A DNA stretch of 64,000 nucleotides from Deinococcus metallilatus (GTDB lineage: Bacteria > Deinococcota > Deinococci > Deinococcales > Deinococcaceae): positions 2,022,501-2,086,500 of the forward strand of contig NZ_CP038512.1 in NCBI RefSeq assembly GCF_004758605.1, in the 5' to 3' direction. The translations under genes were made by a program, and so were the position numbers. The notes below the pieces were generated by a model. That model ran no database searches, was not told where the DNA came from, and worked only from the letters and a program-made list of their open reading frames with translations. Each line of letters starts with the position of its first letter. Position 1 is the stretch's first letter. Below, one piece after another: positions 27,138 to 39,456 of the stretch.

Positions 27138-27572
27138 TTAGAGGCTCCAGGCGTCGTATTTGCCTGAAATGTACTGCTCCAGAAAGGCTTCGAGTGTGTA
27201 AGAGACACGGATACGGCTATCGTCCTCATGTCGCCAGACGAATACACCTTCGTCCACCTCATTGTTCAGGATTCGGAAGAAGAACAGATCGCCATCCGCG
27301 TCTTCTCCAAAGAAAAACATCCCAGCGAATGACAGATACAGTTCCCCCCAGTGTTCTCCACGGAGTTCCTGATTTTTGAAGATGGCCTGTCGAGCGGACA
27401 AGATGACTGGAGACAAGAGTTCCAGACCGTCTGAGAACTTAAGGAAATCCTTGTAAGCGGTGGGAAGTGGGAGATTGATGGAGTTACGAAGGCTCTCCAG
27501 ATCATCCCTACGGACGGGAGGATTGACCGTCGTTTGTTCCGACAGCGTGACAATACCGGCCCAGTCTGTCAC
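27138..27572 (-). CDS. SMI1/KNR4 (SUKH) family protein
   Basis: 144 residues. The SUKH core is recognisable: '[25 protein letters not shown]' followed by '[15 protein letters not shown]' and a C-terminal '[13 protein letters not shown]'. In bacteria many SUKH proteins are immunity proteins for contact-dependent or polymorphic toxins. No toxin gene is adjacent; instead it sits inside a fatty-acid operon, with its GTG start overlapping the hydrolase stop (GTGA). Its DNA is visibly poorer in GC (near half by eye) and uses A/T-ending codons, unlike both neighbours, which points to recent acquisition. Confidence 0.82.
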   Translation of the reverse strand: MTDWAGIVTLSEQTTVNPPVRRDDLESLRNSINLPLPTAYKDFLKFSDGLELLSPVILSARQAIFKNQELRGEHWGELYLSFAGMFFFGEDADGDLFFFRILNNEVDEGVFVWRHEDDSRIRVSYTLEAFLEQYISGKYDAWSL

Positions 27573-28708
27573 ACGCCTCCTCCTACCGGCTGAGGAAGAA
27601 CCCTCTGAATGAACCCCTCCACCGCCCCCTCATACCCCTCCGGGTCCACGTTCCACACCCGGATGTGTTCGGCTCCCTCGGCCCGCACATACTCCACCAG
27701 ATCGGGGCGGGCGGCGGCCAGGGCGTCGGATTGCTCGACGGGGACGGTGATGTCGGCGGTGCCGTGGAAGACCAGCATGGGCGTGGCGAAGGTGTCCGTC
27801 GCGCTGAGGTGGTCCACCGCCGCGAAATCCTGCTTGCTGCGGAACACGGTGGCCCGCTCCAACGGACCCGCAGCCCAGGGAATGTGCAGGCGGCGCGCGT
27901 GGTGGCGCAGCAGGGCACGCCACTCCAGCGCGGGAGAGTCCAGAACGACCCCGGCCACCAGAGACGCGAGCGGACTCCGCCGCAGGAACGACAGCACGAT
28001 GTTCCCGCCCATGCTGAAGCCGAAGAGCAGCACCCGCCACGCCCCGTGGGCCTGGGCATACTGCACGGCGGCCTCCAGGTCCTCCCACTCGGCGGCCCCG
28101 AGGCGGTAGTAGCCGTCCGGGGTGCGCGGGGCACCGTGGGCGTTGCGGAAGGTAATGGTCAGGCTGGGCAGGTCCAGGCGGCGGAACAGCGGCAGCACCC
28201 GCAGAGCGTCCTCGCGCAGCCCGTTGTAACCGTGGACGAGGATGACCCAGGTGTCCTGCCGCTCACCGGGGACCAGCCACGCGGGCAGCTCCCCCACCGG
28301 CGCAGGCACGGTCACGTCCTGAAAGTCCAGGCCGAGCGTGGCAGGCGTGCCCCCGTAGGCGAGCGAAGTGGGCCGCACCCTCGCGCCGACAGGCAGCGTG
28401 CCCTCCAGCTTCAGCACCGGACGGGTGACCGTTTTCCGCGTCACCTCCGAAGCCGGGCCGAGCAGCGCGTGACCTTCCGGCCAAGTCAGACCCAGCACGC
28501 CGGGACGCACGCTCTCGGCGGTCCGCGTGAGCTTGACCTGCCCCTCGCCGTGTGCCAGCACCCGCGCCGCCTTCACGATCCGCCGCACCGGCTTGGCCCG
28601 CACCAGGGCATCCGAAAAGCGCCACGCCGAACCGAGCAGGCCCAGGACACCTACGCCCAGCGCGGCCAGGGCAGCGGGTTTCAGGGGTGAGGGGAAACGG
28701 GTCGTCAT
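27569..28708 (-). CDS. Alpha/beta-hydrolase (membrane-anchored)
   Basis: 379 residues from the ATG at 28708 (GAAAGGAG ribosome site). An N-terminal hydrophobic segment (about residues 10-27) is followed by an alpha/beta-hydrolase fold: oxyanion 'ILVHGYNG', nucleophile elbow G-F-S-M-G-G, acid in '[15 protein letters not shown]', and His in 'GAEHIRVWN'. A serine hydrolase with an unknown ester or thioester substrate; its place in the beta-oxidation operon suggests an acyl substrate. The frame stays open upstream of 28708 only as a shadow of the FadN-like gene. Confidence 0.87.
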   Translation of the reverse strand: MTTRFPSPLKPAALAALGVGVLGLLGSAWRFSDALVRAKPVRRIVKAARVLAHGEGQVKLTRTAESVRPGVLGLTWPEGHALLGPASEVTRKTVTRPVLKLEGTLPVGARVRPTSLAYGGTPATLGLDFQDVTVPAPVGELPAWLVPGERQDTWVILVHGYNGLREDALRVLPLFRRLDLPSLTITFRNAHGAPRTPDGYYRLGAAEWEDLEAAVQYAQAHGAWRVLLFGFSMGGNIVLSFLRRSPLASLVAGVVLDSPALEWRALLRHHARRLHIPWAAGPLERATVFRSKQDFAAVDHLSATDTFATPMLVFHGTADITVPVEQSDALAAARPDLVEYVRAEGAEHIRVWNVDPEGYEGAVEGFIQRVLPQPVGGGV

Positions 28709-28731
28709 GGCACTCCTTTCAGGGGCAGGGT

Positions 28732-31080
<2,349 letters not shown>

Positions 31081-31107
31081 GCGACCTCCAGAAGCAGGAA
31101 TGGAATC

Positions 31108-31151
31108 TTGAACTCGGTCCAAATTTTAGGCGGCGTCGGGGCGTTTGTCCA
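31108..31151 (-). promoter_or_regulatory. Beta-oxidation operon promoter with overlapping operator-like palindrome
   Basis: Minus strand: -35 TGGACA (31151-31146), exactly 17 bases, -10 TAAAAT (31128-31123); each matches the sigma-70-type consensus at five of six positions. Immediately after the -10, at the expected start of transcription, lies the imperfect palindrome TTGGAC-CGA-GTTCAA (31122-31108). That is a natural position for a repressor such as a TetR-type FadR sensing acyl-CoA. The regulator identity is inference. Confidence 0.65.
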
Positions 31152-31239
31152 CTGCTGCCGCACGTTTTGGCTCTGGCCGCCGCTCGTCCCTTGAGACGTT
31201 CTTCATCCTCTGGCAATCGGTCCGGCCTGACCGTACAGT

Positions 31240-31337
31240 AGGCATCAGTTCCTTCCACAACCCATGCCCCACCGGAGCCGCAAGGAGACGCGGCTGGACG
31301 CCGAAGCGCCCGCTCACAGTGGACGGGCGTTTCTTGC
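31240..31337 (+). ncRNA. Possible small RNA with 3' terminator hairpin
   Basis: A plus-strand hairpin (AGCGCCCG, 11-base loop, CGGGCG, then TTTCTTG; about 31305-31337) looks like an intrinsic terminator, but no plus-strand gene precedes it. A TACAGT -10-like box lies at 31234-31239 with a poor -35 (TGGCAA) 17 bases upstream. Together they could delimit a transcript of about 95 bases. An 80-codon open frame here has no protein-like character. Weak evidence. Confidence 0.2.
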
Positions 31338-31340
31338 TGG

Positions 31341-31393
31341 GAGCCGTCAGCTTTCAGGAGAACATCCTGCTGACCGCCGAAAGCTGATAGCTC
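31341..31393. repeat. Heptad-repeat hairpin, family B
   Basis: Arms GAGCCGTCAGCTTTC (31341-31355) and GAAAGCTGATAGCTC (31379-31393) pair at 13 of 15 positions, with a nested CAGGAG...CTCCTG-like inner pairing. It abuts the stop codon of the small membrane protein gene and may act as its transcript end. Confidence 0.7.
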
Positions 31394-31665
31394 TAAATGA
31401 AGCTTTTGACCACGTACACGGCCGCCAGTCCGGCCAGCGCGGCGAGCGCCGCGAAGCTCAGACGGCGGTCCCGGTTCCAGGCCGAGAGGGCGACCCACAC
31501 GGCGGCCAGCACCGGAACGAGCGCCACCCACGTGACGCCGACCACCGCCAGGGCCGGAAACAACACGGCGACGGCCAGCAGGACCACCGCCACCCAGAAG
31601 CCCGCCGGGTACAGCCAGGCGGGGAGGCCCGCGAGTTCGTTGTCAGACTTGCGCCCTGGCGTCAT
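31393..31665 (-). CDS. Small membrane protein, unknown
   Basis: 90 residues from the ATG at 31665, which overlaps the TSUP stop (ATGA). Two to three hydrophobic segments ('[19 protein letters not shown]', '[20 protein letters not shown]', '[15 protein letters not shown]'). No family recognised. The overlap suggests co-expression with the TSUP exporter, perhaps as an accessory subunit. Seven extra codons upstream (to 31686) are possible but would lie inside the TSUP gene. Confidence 0.6.
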   Translation of the reverse strand: MTPGRKSDNELAGLPAWLYPAGFWVAVVLLAVAVLFPALAVVGVTWVALVPVLAAVWVALSAWNRDRRLSFAALAALAGLAAVYVVKSFI

Positions 31666-32417
31666 CCGTGCCCCCAGTATTTCCACAGAAGCTGCCCGGC
31701 GGTGAAGACCAGCAGCAGGCTGAAAAACAGCTTGAGTTGCGCGGCGGGGATACGGCTTTGCAGGCTGGCTCCGGCGCGCGCCCCCACCAGCACGCCCAGC
31801 GCCACGCCCGCCGCCAGCCGCACGTCCAGCAATCCGCCCGCCTGGTACACCAGCGCGTTCCCCACGGCGGTCAGGCCCATGATGAAGGTGCTGGTGGCAA
31901 TCGACTGCCGGATCGGGACGCCCGCGAGCAGGTTCAGCACCGGCACCTGCACGGTGCCCCCGCCGATGCCCAGCAGGCCGCTCATGATGCCCGCGAAGGT
32001 CATGGCGGGCGGGACCAGGCGGCTGGGGGTGCGCTCCACCTCCACCCGCCTGAGGCCCCGCAGCAGGTTGTAGGCGGAATACAGCAGCAGCAGCGCGAAG
32101 ACGGTGGCAACGACCTTTGCGGGCAGCACCAGCCCCAGGAAACTGCCGACCGCGCCGCCGATGATGGTGTACGGCGAGAGCAGGTAGCCGGTGCGGGCGC
32201 GCACCAGCCCCTGTTGCAGGTAGCTGGCCGCGCCGCTCAGCCCCACCGCCAGGACCCCGATCTGACTGATCGCCACCGCCTGCTGGATGGTGAGGTCGCG
32301 CCCGAAGTGCGGCACCACGAATTCCAGGGCAGGGACCACCACCACGCCGCCACCCAGCCCCAGGATCGCCCCCAGCACCCCGGCGAGCAGGCCGACACCG
32401 ATCACAGCAAGCATCAC
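31662..32417 (-). CDS. TSUP family (TauE/SafE) anion exporter
   Basis: 251 residues with about eight membrane helices and the duplicated glycine-rich motifs of the family: '[25 protein letters not shown]' at the start and '[24 protein letters not shown]' in the second half. Members move sulfite, sulfoacetate or other organic sulfur compounds across the cytoplasmic membrane; the substrate here is unknown. The next gene overlaps by four bases. The following 274 bases to the LCP gene show no further gene. Confidence 0.88.
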   Translation of the reverse strand: MMLAVIGVGLLAGVLGAILGLGGGVVVVPALEFVVPHFGRDLTIQQAVAISQIGVLAVGLSGAASYLQQGLVRARTGYLLSPYTIIGGAVGSFLGLVLPAKVVATVFALLLLYSAYNLLRGLRRVEVERTPSRLVPPAMTFAGIMSGLLGIGGGTVQVPVLNLLAGVPIRQSIATSTFIMGLTAVGNALVYQAGGLLDVRLAAGVALGVLVGARAGASLQSRIPAAQLKLFFSLLLVFTAGQLLWKYWGHG

Positions 32418-32691
32418 GAGAGGATCACGGGGACGAGGCTAACACGCCCAGCGCGGAACAGGGCCCAGAGCCCGGCCTTTACCCGTATCGCTGCCGGGCG
32501 TTCGCGCACTCCCCCTGGTTAGGCCGCCCGGCGCGAGCGGAGCGGGCCTGACAGGTCGGCTCCCGCCAGGGAGCTGGGAGTTTCCTGAACGGCCCGGTAA
32601 GAGAATCCGAAGGTGTAACACAACAGGTCGCCGGACAATTAAAATCAATGTCAATCTTTACAGCACACCCCGCACGACAGGAGGCAGGCGA

Positions 32692-33744
32692 ATGAGGCAG
32701 CACCGAATACTCAAGACGGCGCTCGCGCTGGTCCTCGTGACAGGAGCCGGACAGGCCGCCAGTGGGACACCGACCAAACCGGGGACTGCCACCACCTCCA
32801 GCGCTGGCCAGGCCAAGCCCGCCACACCTCCCAAAACCACGGCAAAACCTCCGGCGAAAACCCCGGCGAAGAACACGGCAAAGACTCCAGCGAAGACTTC
32901 AGCAAAAACCCCAGCAAAACCTCCCGCGAAAACTCCGGCAAAACCGGCCGTCACGCGCCCCACGGCTCCCCTCCCGGCGCCGCATCCGGTCAGCTTCAAG
33001 AACGGCGATCCGGTCGCCATCCTCCTACTGGGCATCGACCGCCGCGCGCAGGAACGTGGCCGCAGCGACACCATCATGGTTCTGGTGCTCAATCCCCGGC
33101 AGAACCGCGCCAAGCTCCTCAGCATCCCCCGCGACTCCCGGGTCGCCATCCCGGGACGCAAGGGCCTCGACAAGATCAACCACGCCTACGCCTACGGCGG
33201 GACCGGCCTCAGCGTCAAAACCGTCAGTGCCCTGATCGGGCTGCCCATCTACTACCACGCCGAGGTGGACCTCGCGGGCTTCGTGCAGCTCGTCAACGGC
33301 CTCGGGGGGGTCACCGTCAGCGTCAAACAGGGCTTCAAGTACGAGGGCCTGACCTACCAGCCCGGCGTGTCGCGCATGAACGGCACGCAGGCACTGGGCT
33401 ACACCCGCATGCGCTACGACGATCCCAAGGGGGACCTCGGGCGCATCGAACGCCAGAAATCGGTCCTGGAGGCCCTGGGCAAGCAGCTCCACACCCTGCG
33501 CGGGATCGCGTACGCGCCCGCCATGCTGAATATCGCCCTCAAGAACGTCCAGACCAACATCGGTGCGGGCGACGCCTTCAACCTCTACCGCAATTACCGC
33601 CCCAGCCTGAAGAACGTCGAGCGGCTCTACCTGGGAGGGAAATCCCGCAAGATCGACAATCTCTGGTATTACGTGCTCGACCCGCAGTCGGTGAAGCACG
33701 TGTCCGCCGTGCTGCAACACGAAGCGCAGGGCGGGAAGCGGTAG
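32692..33744 (+). CDS. LytR-CpsA-Psr (LCP) family protein
   Basis: 350 residues. Signal sequence or anchor (about 1-23), then a Lys/Pro/Ala/Thr-rich spacer built of KTPA-like units (about 47-85), then the LCP catalytic domain from about 104. Typical motifs are present: 'VAILLLGIDRR' (pyrophosphate pocket Asp-Arg), 'RSDTIMVLVLNP', 'LLSIPRDSRV', 'KINHAYAYGG' and 'RMRYDDPKGDLGRIERQK'. LCP enzymes attach glycopolymers to peptidoglycan or process polyprenyl-linked sugars at the cell surface. Strong ribosome site (CAGGAGGCAGGCG). Confidence 0.92.
   Translation: MRQHRILKTALALVLVTGAGQAASGTPTKPGTATTSSAGQAKPATPPKTTAKPPAKTPAKNTAKTPAKTSAKTPAKPPAKTPAKPAVTRPTAPLPAPHPVSFKNGDPVAILLLGIDRRAQERGRSDTIMVLVLNPRQNRAKLLSIPRDSRVAIPGRKGLDKINHAYAYGGTGLSVKTVSALIGLPIYYHAEVDLAGFVQLVNGLGGVTVSVKQGFKYEGLTYQPGVSRMNGTQALGYTRMRYDDPKGDLGRIERQKSVLEALGKQLHTLRGIAYAPAMLNIALKNVQTNIGAGDAFNLYRNYRPSLKNVERLYLGGKSRKIDNLWYYVLDPQSVKHVSAVLQHEAQGGKR
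32830..32945 (+). repeat. In-frame 12-base repeats coding for KTPA-type units
   Basis: Tandem units of the type AAACCTCCGGCG / AAAACTCCAGCA encode a run of [KN]-[TP]-[PAS]-A quartets in the LCP protein. They form a positively charged, proline-rich stalk that may span or bind the wall. Such repeats can change copy number between strains. Confidence 0.7.
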
Positions 33745-34097
33745 CGGCCGGGGCTGATCGGGCCGCCTCTCGGTACGAAGCGGTCCTGAACAAGGATGCG
33801 GACAGTTTCATCATCTTCCGGGCTTTCCCCACAATGACGCGGCGTCGCCGTCCGCCCCTCCCCAGCAAGGGAAGAGGGGCTTTTGGCGTCCTGCACAGCC
33901 TTCCCAGATATATCCCTTGCAGGGGGGTGCAAAACTGTCTGCACCCTTGCCTGAAGCGGAGCAGTCGTGAAAGTTTAGTGTTTTCCCAGAATCGGGGGGT
34001 ACAGTAAACCTACGTTTTGACTCACCCTGGGGGTTGGCGTGAACGTTTCAGACGGTTCCGCTCGGACGTTTTTTCCACTGGGTCTCAAGGAAGCAGG
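33745..34097. other. Intergenic stretch with terminator and probable promoter
   Basis: 353 bases without a gene. It contains the LCP terminator hairpin at 33854-33884, an AT-richer part, and a TACAGT -10-like box at 34000-34005 that could serve the next gene. No convincing -35 box and no RNA gene seen. Confidence 0.5.
33854..33884 (+). terminator. Terminator after the LCP gene
   Basis: Stem GCCCCTC / GAGGGGC (33854-33860 with 33874-33880), extended by inner CCC/GGG pairing, followed directly by TTTT. Confidence 0.7.
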
Positions 34098-34522
34098 ATG
34101 AAGGCGCTGCTGGTCGGCCTCGTCCTCAGCACGCTGGGGGTGGGCTTTGTGGCGGGCCGCTCCAGCGTCTCTGCCCCTGCCGGGGGCGGCGTCACCGTGG
34201 TCCCGCAGCCCATGACGGTTCAGGCACAGAACGATCCACGTGAACTCATTCCACTCACGCCTCGCCCCGGCAACGCGCCCGGGCAGGGGCAACAGCCGCA
34301 GCCGGGCCAAGGAGCGTGCACGGTGCTGATGTTCAAGGACGGGCAGTTTTATCAGTTGCAACCGGGAACACCGGGTCCTGGCGGTGAGCAGCCCGGTGGT
34401 CAGCCGGGAGGGGACGGGGAGTTGTTCCCGCTGCAACCGTTCCAGGCCCCCGGCCCGCTGCCGGGCCTGCCGCTCCCGCAGCCGGACGTGCCGCTGACGC
34501 CCCCGCCGGACCTGAGGGTCTG

Positions 34523-34523
<1 letters not shown>
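34098..34523 (+). CDS. Small exported Gly/Pro-rich protein
   Basis: 141 residues from the ATG at 34098 (GGAAGCAGG ribosome site). An uncleaved or cleavable hydrophobic start (MKALLVGLVLSTLGVGFVAG) is followed by a low-complexity Gly/Pro/Gln tail. One recognisable patch, 'GACTVLMFKDGQFYQLQPG', holds the single cysteine. No family known. Its stop overlaps the MoxR start region (TGATG), so it appears to be the first gene of the MoxR operon. Confidence 0.65.
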
Positions 34524-35567
<1,044 letters not shown>

Positions 35568-35581
<14 letters not shown>

Positions 35582-36521
35582 ACGCCGCCGCAGCGTGACC
35601 GCCCCGCCGCCGGTGCCCAGCGGGGTCCGGCCACCGCCGGAACGCCCCGCCCAACTGCTGCGGCGGCTGGAATTCAGGGTGGTGCGGCGCCTCGACGGTT
35701 TCCTGTTCGGGGATTACCGGGGCCTCTTCTACGGTCCCAGCCTCGACCTGGCCGAGGTGCGCGAGTACCAGCCGGGCGACGAGGTGCGCCGCATCGACTG
35801 GAACGTCACCGCGCGCAGCGGACGGCTGCACGTGCGGCAGTACCGCGAGGAACGCGAACTGACCGTCTGGCTGCTGGTGGATACCTCGGCCTCCATGAAC
35901 TTCGGCACGCGCCGCACCCTCAAACGGGACCTCGCGCGCGAGTTCGCGGGGGTGGCGGCGCTGGTGGTCACCCGCCACGGCGACAAGATCGGCGTCAGCA
36001 CCTTCGGGGCCAGCTCGGATGTGGTCCCGCCGCGCGGCGGGCGTTCGCAGGCGCTGGCGGTGCTGAACCTGCTCGCCCGGCCCGCCCGCCCGGAGCAGCC
36101 GCAGCCTGCCGATCTGGCCTCGGCCCTGAAGGCCGCCGAACGCACGTTGCGGCGGCGCTCGCTGGTGTTCGTGGTGTCGGACTTTCTGGAGCCGGGCAGC
36201 GGGGGCTGGGCCGGTGCCCTGGGCCGCCTGGCGCAGCGCCACGACGTGGTGGCCGTGCGCGTCTCGGACCCCGCCGAGCGGACCCTGCCGGATGTGGGCG
36301 GGCTGCGGCTGCGTGACCCGGAAACGGGAGAGGAGCTGTGGCTCGATACCTCCGACCCGCAGGTGCGCGCCGCACATGCCCGGCTGGTGGGCGAGCGGGA
36401 CCGGGCGCTGCGGCGGGCGCTGCAATCGGCCCAGGTGGACCTGCTGGACCTGGACACCGAGCGGGACCCGGTGGGGCCCCTGCTGCGCTTTGCGGCAGTC
36501 CGCCGGGGGCGGCGCCCATGA
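35568..36521 (+). CDS. DUF58 domain protein
   Basis: 317 residues. The DUF58 signature 'GDYRGLFYGPSLDLAEVREYQPGDEVRRIDWNV' (around 45-78; shown here only as a region) precedes a degenerate VWA-like fold with 'LLVDTSASMNFG' (MIDAS D-x-S-x-S). It is a probable partner of the MoxR ATPase. It starts inside the moxR end and ends with an ATGA overlap to the next gene. Confidence 0.9.
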
Positions 36522-37522
36522 CCTTCGGTTTTCCCGCCCTGCTCTGGCTGCTGCTGCTGCTGCCGCTGGCGGCGTGGGTACTGTGGCTGGGCGCCCGGCG
36601 CCGCGAGCGGCAGGCCCGGCGCTACGCCGACCCGCACCTGCTCGGGGCGGTGCTGCGCGCCGGACGTGGCCCGCGCCGCCGCCTGCCGCTGCTGCTCCAA
36701 CTGGGCGCGCTGGCCCTGCTGCTGTTCGCGGCCGCGCAGCCGGTCGCCCGGCCCCGCCTGCCGGTCAACCAGGCGGCGGTGATGATCGCGCTCGACGCCT
36801 CGCGCTCGATGCTCGCGGACGACGTGCCGCCCTCCCGGCTGGAGGCGGCGCGGGCCATTGCGCGGCAGTTCCTGGCGCTGGCACCTGCCTCCACCCGGAT
36901 CGGCTTCCTGACCTTCTCGGACAACGCCTCGGTGCTGGTGCCGCCCACCACCGACCGTCAGGAGGTGCTGGGCGCCCTGAACCGGGTGAAGCCCGCGCAG
37001 GCGACCTCGTTCGCCAGCGCCCTGGTGAGCGGCGTGCGGGCCCTGCCGCAGCGCGAGAACGCGGTCCCGCCGCGTGAGTTGCTGGAAGGCCAGCCCGCCC
37101 CGCGCAGCACCCCGCTTGACCCGCGGACGCTGCCTCCCGGCGCGATCCTGCTGCTTTCCGACGGCATCTCGAACCGGGGGGCCAATCCGCTGCTGGCCGC
37201 GCGCTTCGCCTCCGACGAGCAGGTCAAGCTGTACGCCGTCGCGGTGGGCCGGGAGGGCGGCGCGGTCAGCCGGGTGGAGGGCCAGCTGGTGTTCGTCCCG
37301 TTCGATACCCGGGAACTGCTCCGCCTGACCCAGCTCACCGGCGGACAGTTCCTCTCCCCACCCGACCCGGAGGGGCTGCGCCGGTTGTACCGCGACCTCG
37401 GCACGGCGATCCGCTGGGAGCCGAGCGAACTGGGGCTGAGCGGACCCGTGGCCGGGCTGGCGGCGCTGCTGCTGGTGCTGGGCGGCGGCCTCGCGCTGGC
37501 CTGGCAGCGGAGGGTGCCGTGA
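36518..37522 (+). CDS. VWA-domain membrane protein (BatA-like)
   Basis: 334 residues from the ATG at 36518. Two N-terminal membrane helices, a cytoplasmic Arg-rich link, and a VWA domain with perfect MIDAS 'IALDASRSMLADD' and 'LLLSDGISNRGANP'. A final membrane helix near the C-terminus ('VAGLAALLLVLGGGLALAW'). Known relatives (Bacteroides aerotolerance Bat proteins) are stress-related, but the molecular role is unclear. ATGA overlap with DUF58. Confidence 0.9.
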   Translation: MTFGFPALLWLLLLLPLAAWVLWLGARRRERQARRYADPHLLGAVLRAGRGPRRRLPLLLQLGALALLLFAAAQPVARPRLPVNQAAVMIALDASRSMLADDVPPSRLEAARAIARQFLALAPASTRIGFLTFSDNASVLVPPTTDRQEVLGALNRVKPAQATSFASALVSGVRALPQRENAVPPRELLEGQPAPRSTPLDPRTLPPGAILLLSDGISNRGANPLLAARFASDEQVKLYAVAVGREGGAVSRVEGQLVFVPFDTRELLRLTQLTGGQFLSPPDPEGLRRLYRDLGTAIRWEPSELGLSGPVAGLAALLLVLGGGLALAWQRRVP

Positions 37523-37535
37523 AGGAGGTGCCGTC

Positions 37536-38492
37536 ATGAGTTTTGGCTGGCCCTGGGCGCTCGTCCCGCTGGGGCTGCTCCCCCTGCTGGTGTGGCTGTA
37601 CCTGCGCGGGCTGGCCCGGCCCGCCGAGGCCGCCGCGCTGCACCCGGATTTGCCGCTGCTCGCGCGGGCCAGCGGGCGCCCGCACCCCCTGAGGCGGCAT
37701 GCCCCGGCGCTGCTGTACCTGGTGGCCCTCACCCTGGCGCTGCTGGCCCTGGCCCGGCCTCACGCGCCGCTCCCGCTGCCCGACAACCGGACGACGATCA
37801 TGCTGGCCATCGATGTCTCGCGCTCGATGGAGGCCCAGGACATCGAACCCAACCGCTTCGTCGCCGCGCAGGAGGCCGCGCGCCGCTTCGTGAAGTCGTT
37901 GCCGGAGGGCGCGCGGGTCGGCCTGACCTCGTTTGCCGGGTACGCCGTCCTCAACTCGCCGCCCACGACGCAACACGCCCAGGTCTTCGCCGCCATCGAC
38001 GCGCTGAACATGGCCAACAGCACCGCCATCGGCGAGGGGCTGCTGGAGGCGCTGCACGCCCTGCCGGGACGCGGCCCGGACGCTCCTGCGGGCAAGGAAC
38101 GGGTACCTGCGGCCATCGTGCTGCTTTCCGACGGCCGCAACAACAGCGGCCCCGACCCGCTCGAAGCGGCGGCGCAGGCCAGGAAGCTGGCGGTGAAGGT
38201 CTACACCGTGGGCCTCGGCACCCAGAACGGCAACTTGCGCAGCAACCGCTGGGACGGCTTCCGGGGCGGCGTCGACGCCGCGACCCTTCAGCAGATCGCC
38301 GCCGCGACCGGCGGGCGCTACTTCGAGGCGCGCTCCGCCGATCAGCTCAGCTCGATCTACCACGACCTCGGCCGCTCACTGGGCTGGACCTTGCAGCCCC
38401 GCGAGGTTTCGGGCTTCGTCGCCGCGCTGGCCGGACTGGCGCTGCTGGGGAGCCTCGCCGTCTCGGAACTGCTGACCCGGCGCCTCCTTTAG
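37536..38492 (+). CDS. VWA-domain membrane protein, second copy (BatA/BatB-like)
   Basis: 318 residues, same layout as the preceding gene: helices at the N-terminus, MIDAS 'LAIDVSRSMEAQD', 'VLLSDGRNNSGPDP', and a C-terminal membrane helix ('FVAALAGLALLGSLAVSELL'). The two are diverged tandem paralogues and may form a heterodimer. Strong ribosome site AAGGAGGTGCCGTC. Last gene of the MoxR operon; no clear terminator follows, and an IS fragment begins 21 bases later. Confidence 0.9.
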   Translation: MSFGWPWALVPLGLLPLLVWLYLRGLARPAEAAALHPDLPLLARASGRPHPLRRHAPALLYLVALTLALLALARPHAPLPLPDNRTTIMLAIDVSRSMEAQDIEPNRFVAAQEAARRFVKSLPEGARVGLTSFAGYAVLNSPPTTQHAQVFAAIDALNMANSTAIGEGLLEALHALPGRGPDAPAGKERVPAAIVLLSDGRNNSGPDPLEAAAQARKLAVKVYTVGLGTQNGNLRSNRWDGFRGGVDAATLQQIAAATGGRYFEARSADQLSSIYHDLGRSLGWTLQPREVSGFVAALAGLALLGSLAVSELLTRRLL

Positions 38493-38513
38493 AACATTGA
38501 ACAGAATAAGGCT

Positions 38514-38604
38514 GTGCAGAGACGGGTGGGGGCGCGGGAGTACAGCCTGGACCTCCGGGAACGGCTCGTCGCAGCGGCGTTGACGAACCCAGACCCGCAT
38601 GTCA
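38514..38604 (+). pseudogene. IS630-family transposase, N-terminal fragment
   Basis: About 30 codons in one frame read VQRRVGAREYSLDLRERLVA followed by AALTNPDPHVS, then a stop. 'YSLDLRERLVAA' is the opening helix of the IS630-type transposase DNA-binding domain. Nothing of the rest (second HTH, DDE catalytic domain) is present. The fragment runs into the 3' end of the convergent sugar permease gene, so the element was deleted almost completely. Confidence 0.7.
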
Positions 38605-39456
38605 GCCTTTCATCCCCGTGAGGACGATGCCCTCGATGATCTGGCGCTGGAAGAACGCAAACACCAGCAGCACCGGAATCACCGCCAGACTGCTCGCCGC
38701 CATGATCAGCCCCCACTGCGTCCCCGCCTCGCCGTTAAACAGGGCCGTGCCGACCGGGAGGGTGCGGAACTGGGGCTGCTGGATCACGATGAGCGGCCAC
38801 AGGAAGGCATTCCAGTTGCCCAGGAACGTGAAGATGGCGAGGCTGGCGAGGGCCGGGCGCACCAGCGGCAGCGCGATGTGCCAGAAGATGCCGAACTCGT
38901 GCATCCCGTCGATGCGCGCGGCTTCCAGCAGGTCACCCGGCACGCTCTCGAAGAACTGCCGCATCAGGAACACCCCGAAGGCACTCATCAGGCCGGGGAA
39001 CAGGATGGCGAAGTAGGCGCCGGGCACCGATCTCGTGAGGTGCAGGTCGGTGACGCCCACGAACCAGGGGATGACCAGCATCTCGGTGGGGATCATCAGC
39101 GTGGAGAGAATCAGGATGAACACCAGGTTCTTGCCGGGAAAGTCGAACTTGGCGAGGGTGTACCCCACCAGCGAGTCGAAGAACAGCACGCTGAGGGTCG
39201 TCACCGTCGCCACCAGCAGGCTGTTGCCGAACCACTGGAGGAACTGCGTCCCGCCCAACACCTGCCGGTAGTTGTCCAGCGTGGGGTCGGCGGGGAAAAA
39301 GGCCAGGTTGAAGAGTTCCTGAAAGCTTTTCAGGCTGGTGAGCAGCATCCAGGCGAAGGGAAAGAGCGTGAGGATCACGCCCAGCGTGAGGACCAGATAG
39401 GCGAGGCCCGTCCGCAGGTCCACCCGCTTGCGGGGAAGGGCGGTCGTGGCCGTCAA
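38602..39456 (-). CDS. Carbohydrate ABC transporter permease (MalG-type)
   Basis: 284 residues with six membrane helices and the inner-membrane EAA loop 'VPGDLLEAARIDGMHEFGIFWHIALPLVRPAL' (region about 185-217). It is the second permease of a CUT1 sugar importer and overlaps the first by four bases. No ATPase gene is linked, so a shared MsmK/UgpC-type ATPase elsewhere is likely. Confidence 0.92.
   Translation of the reverse strand: MTATTALPRKRVDLRTGLAYLVLTLGVILTLFPFAWMLLTSLKSFQELFNLAFFPADPTLDNYRQVLGGTQFLQWFGNSLLVATVTTLSVLFFDSLVGYTLAKFDFPGKNLVFILILSTLMIPTEMLVIPWFVGVTDLHLTRSVPGAYFAILFPGLMSAFGVFLMRQFFESVPGDLLEAARIDGMHEFGIFWHIALPLVRPALASLAIFTFLGNWNAFLWPLIVIQQPQFRTLPVGTALFNGEAGTQWGLIMAASSLAVIPVLLVFAFFQRQIIEGIVLTGMKG

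Noticed and set aside
32640..32680. TTGACA box on the minus strand as a promoter for the TSUP gene
   Set aside because: No -10 box at 15 to 19 bases; the match to TTGACA is probably chance in an AT-rich patch.
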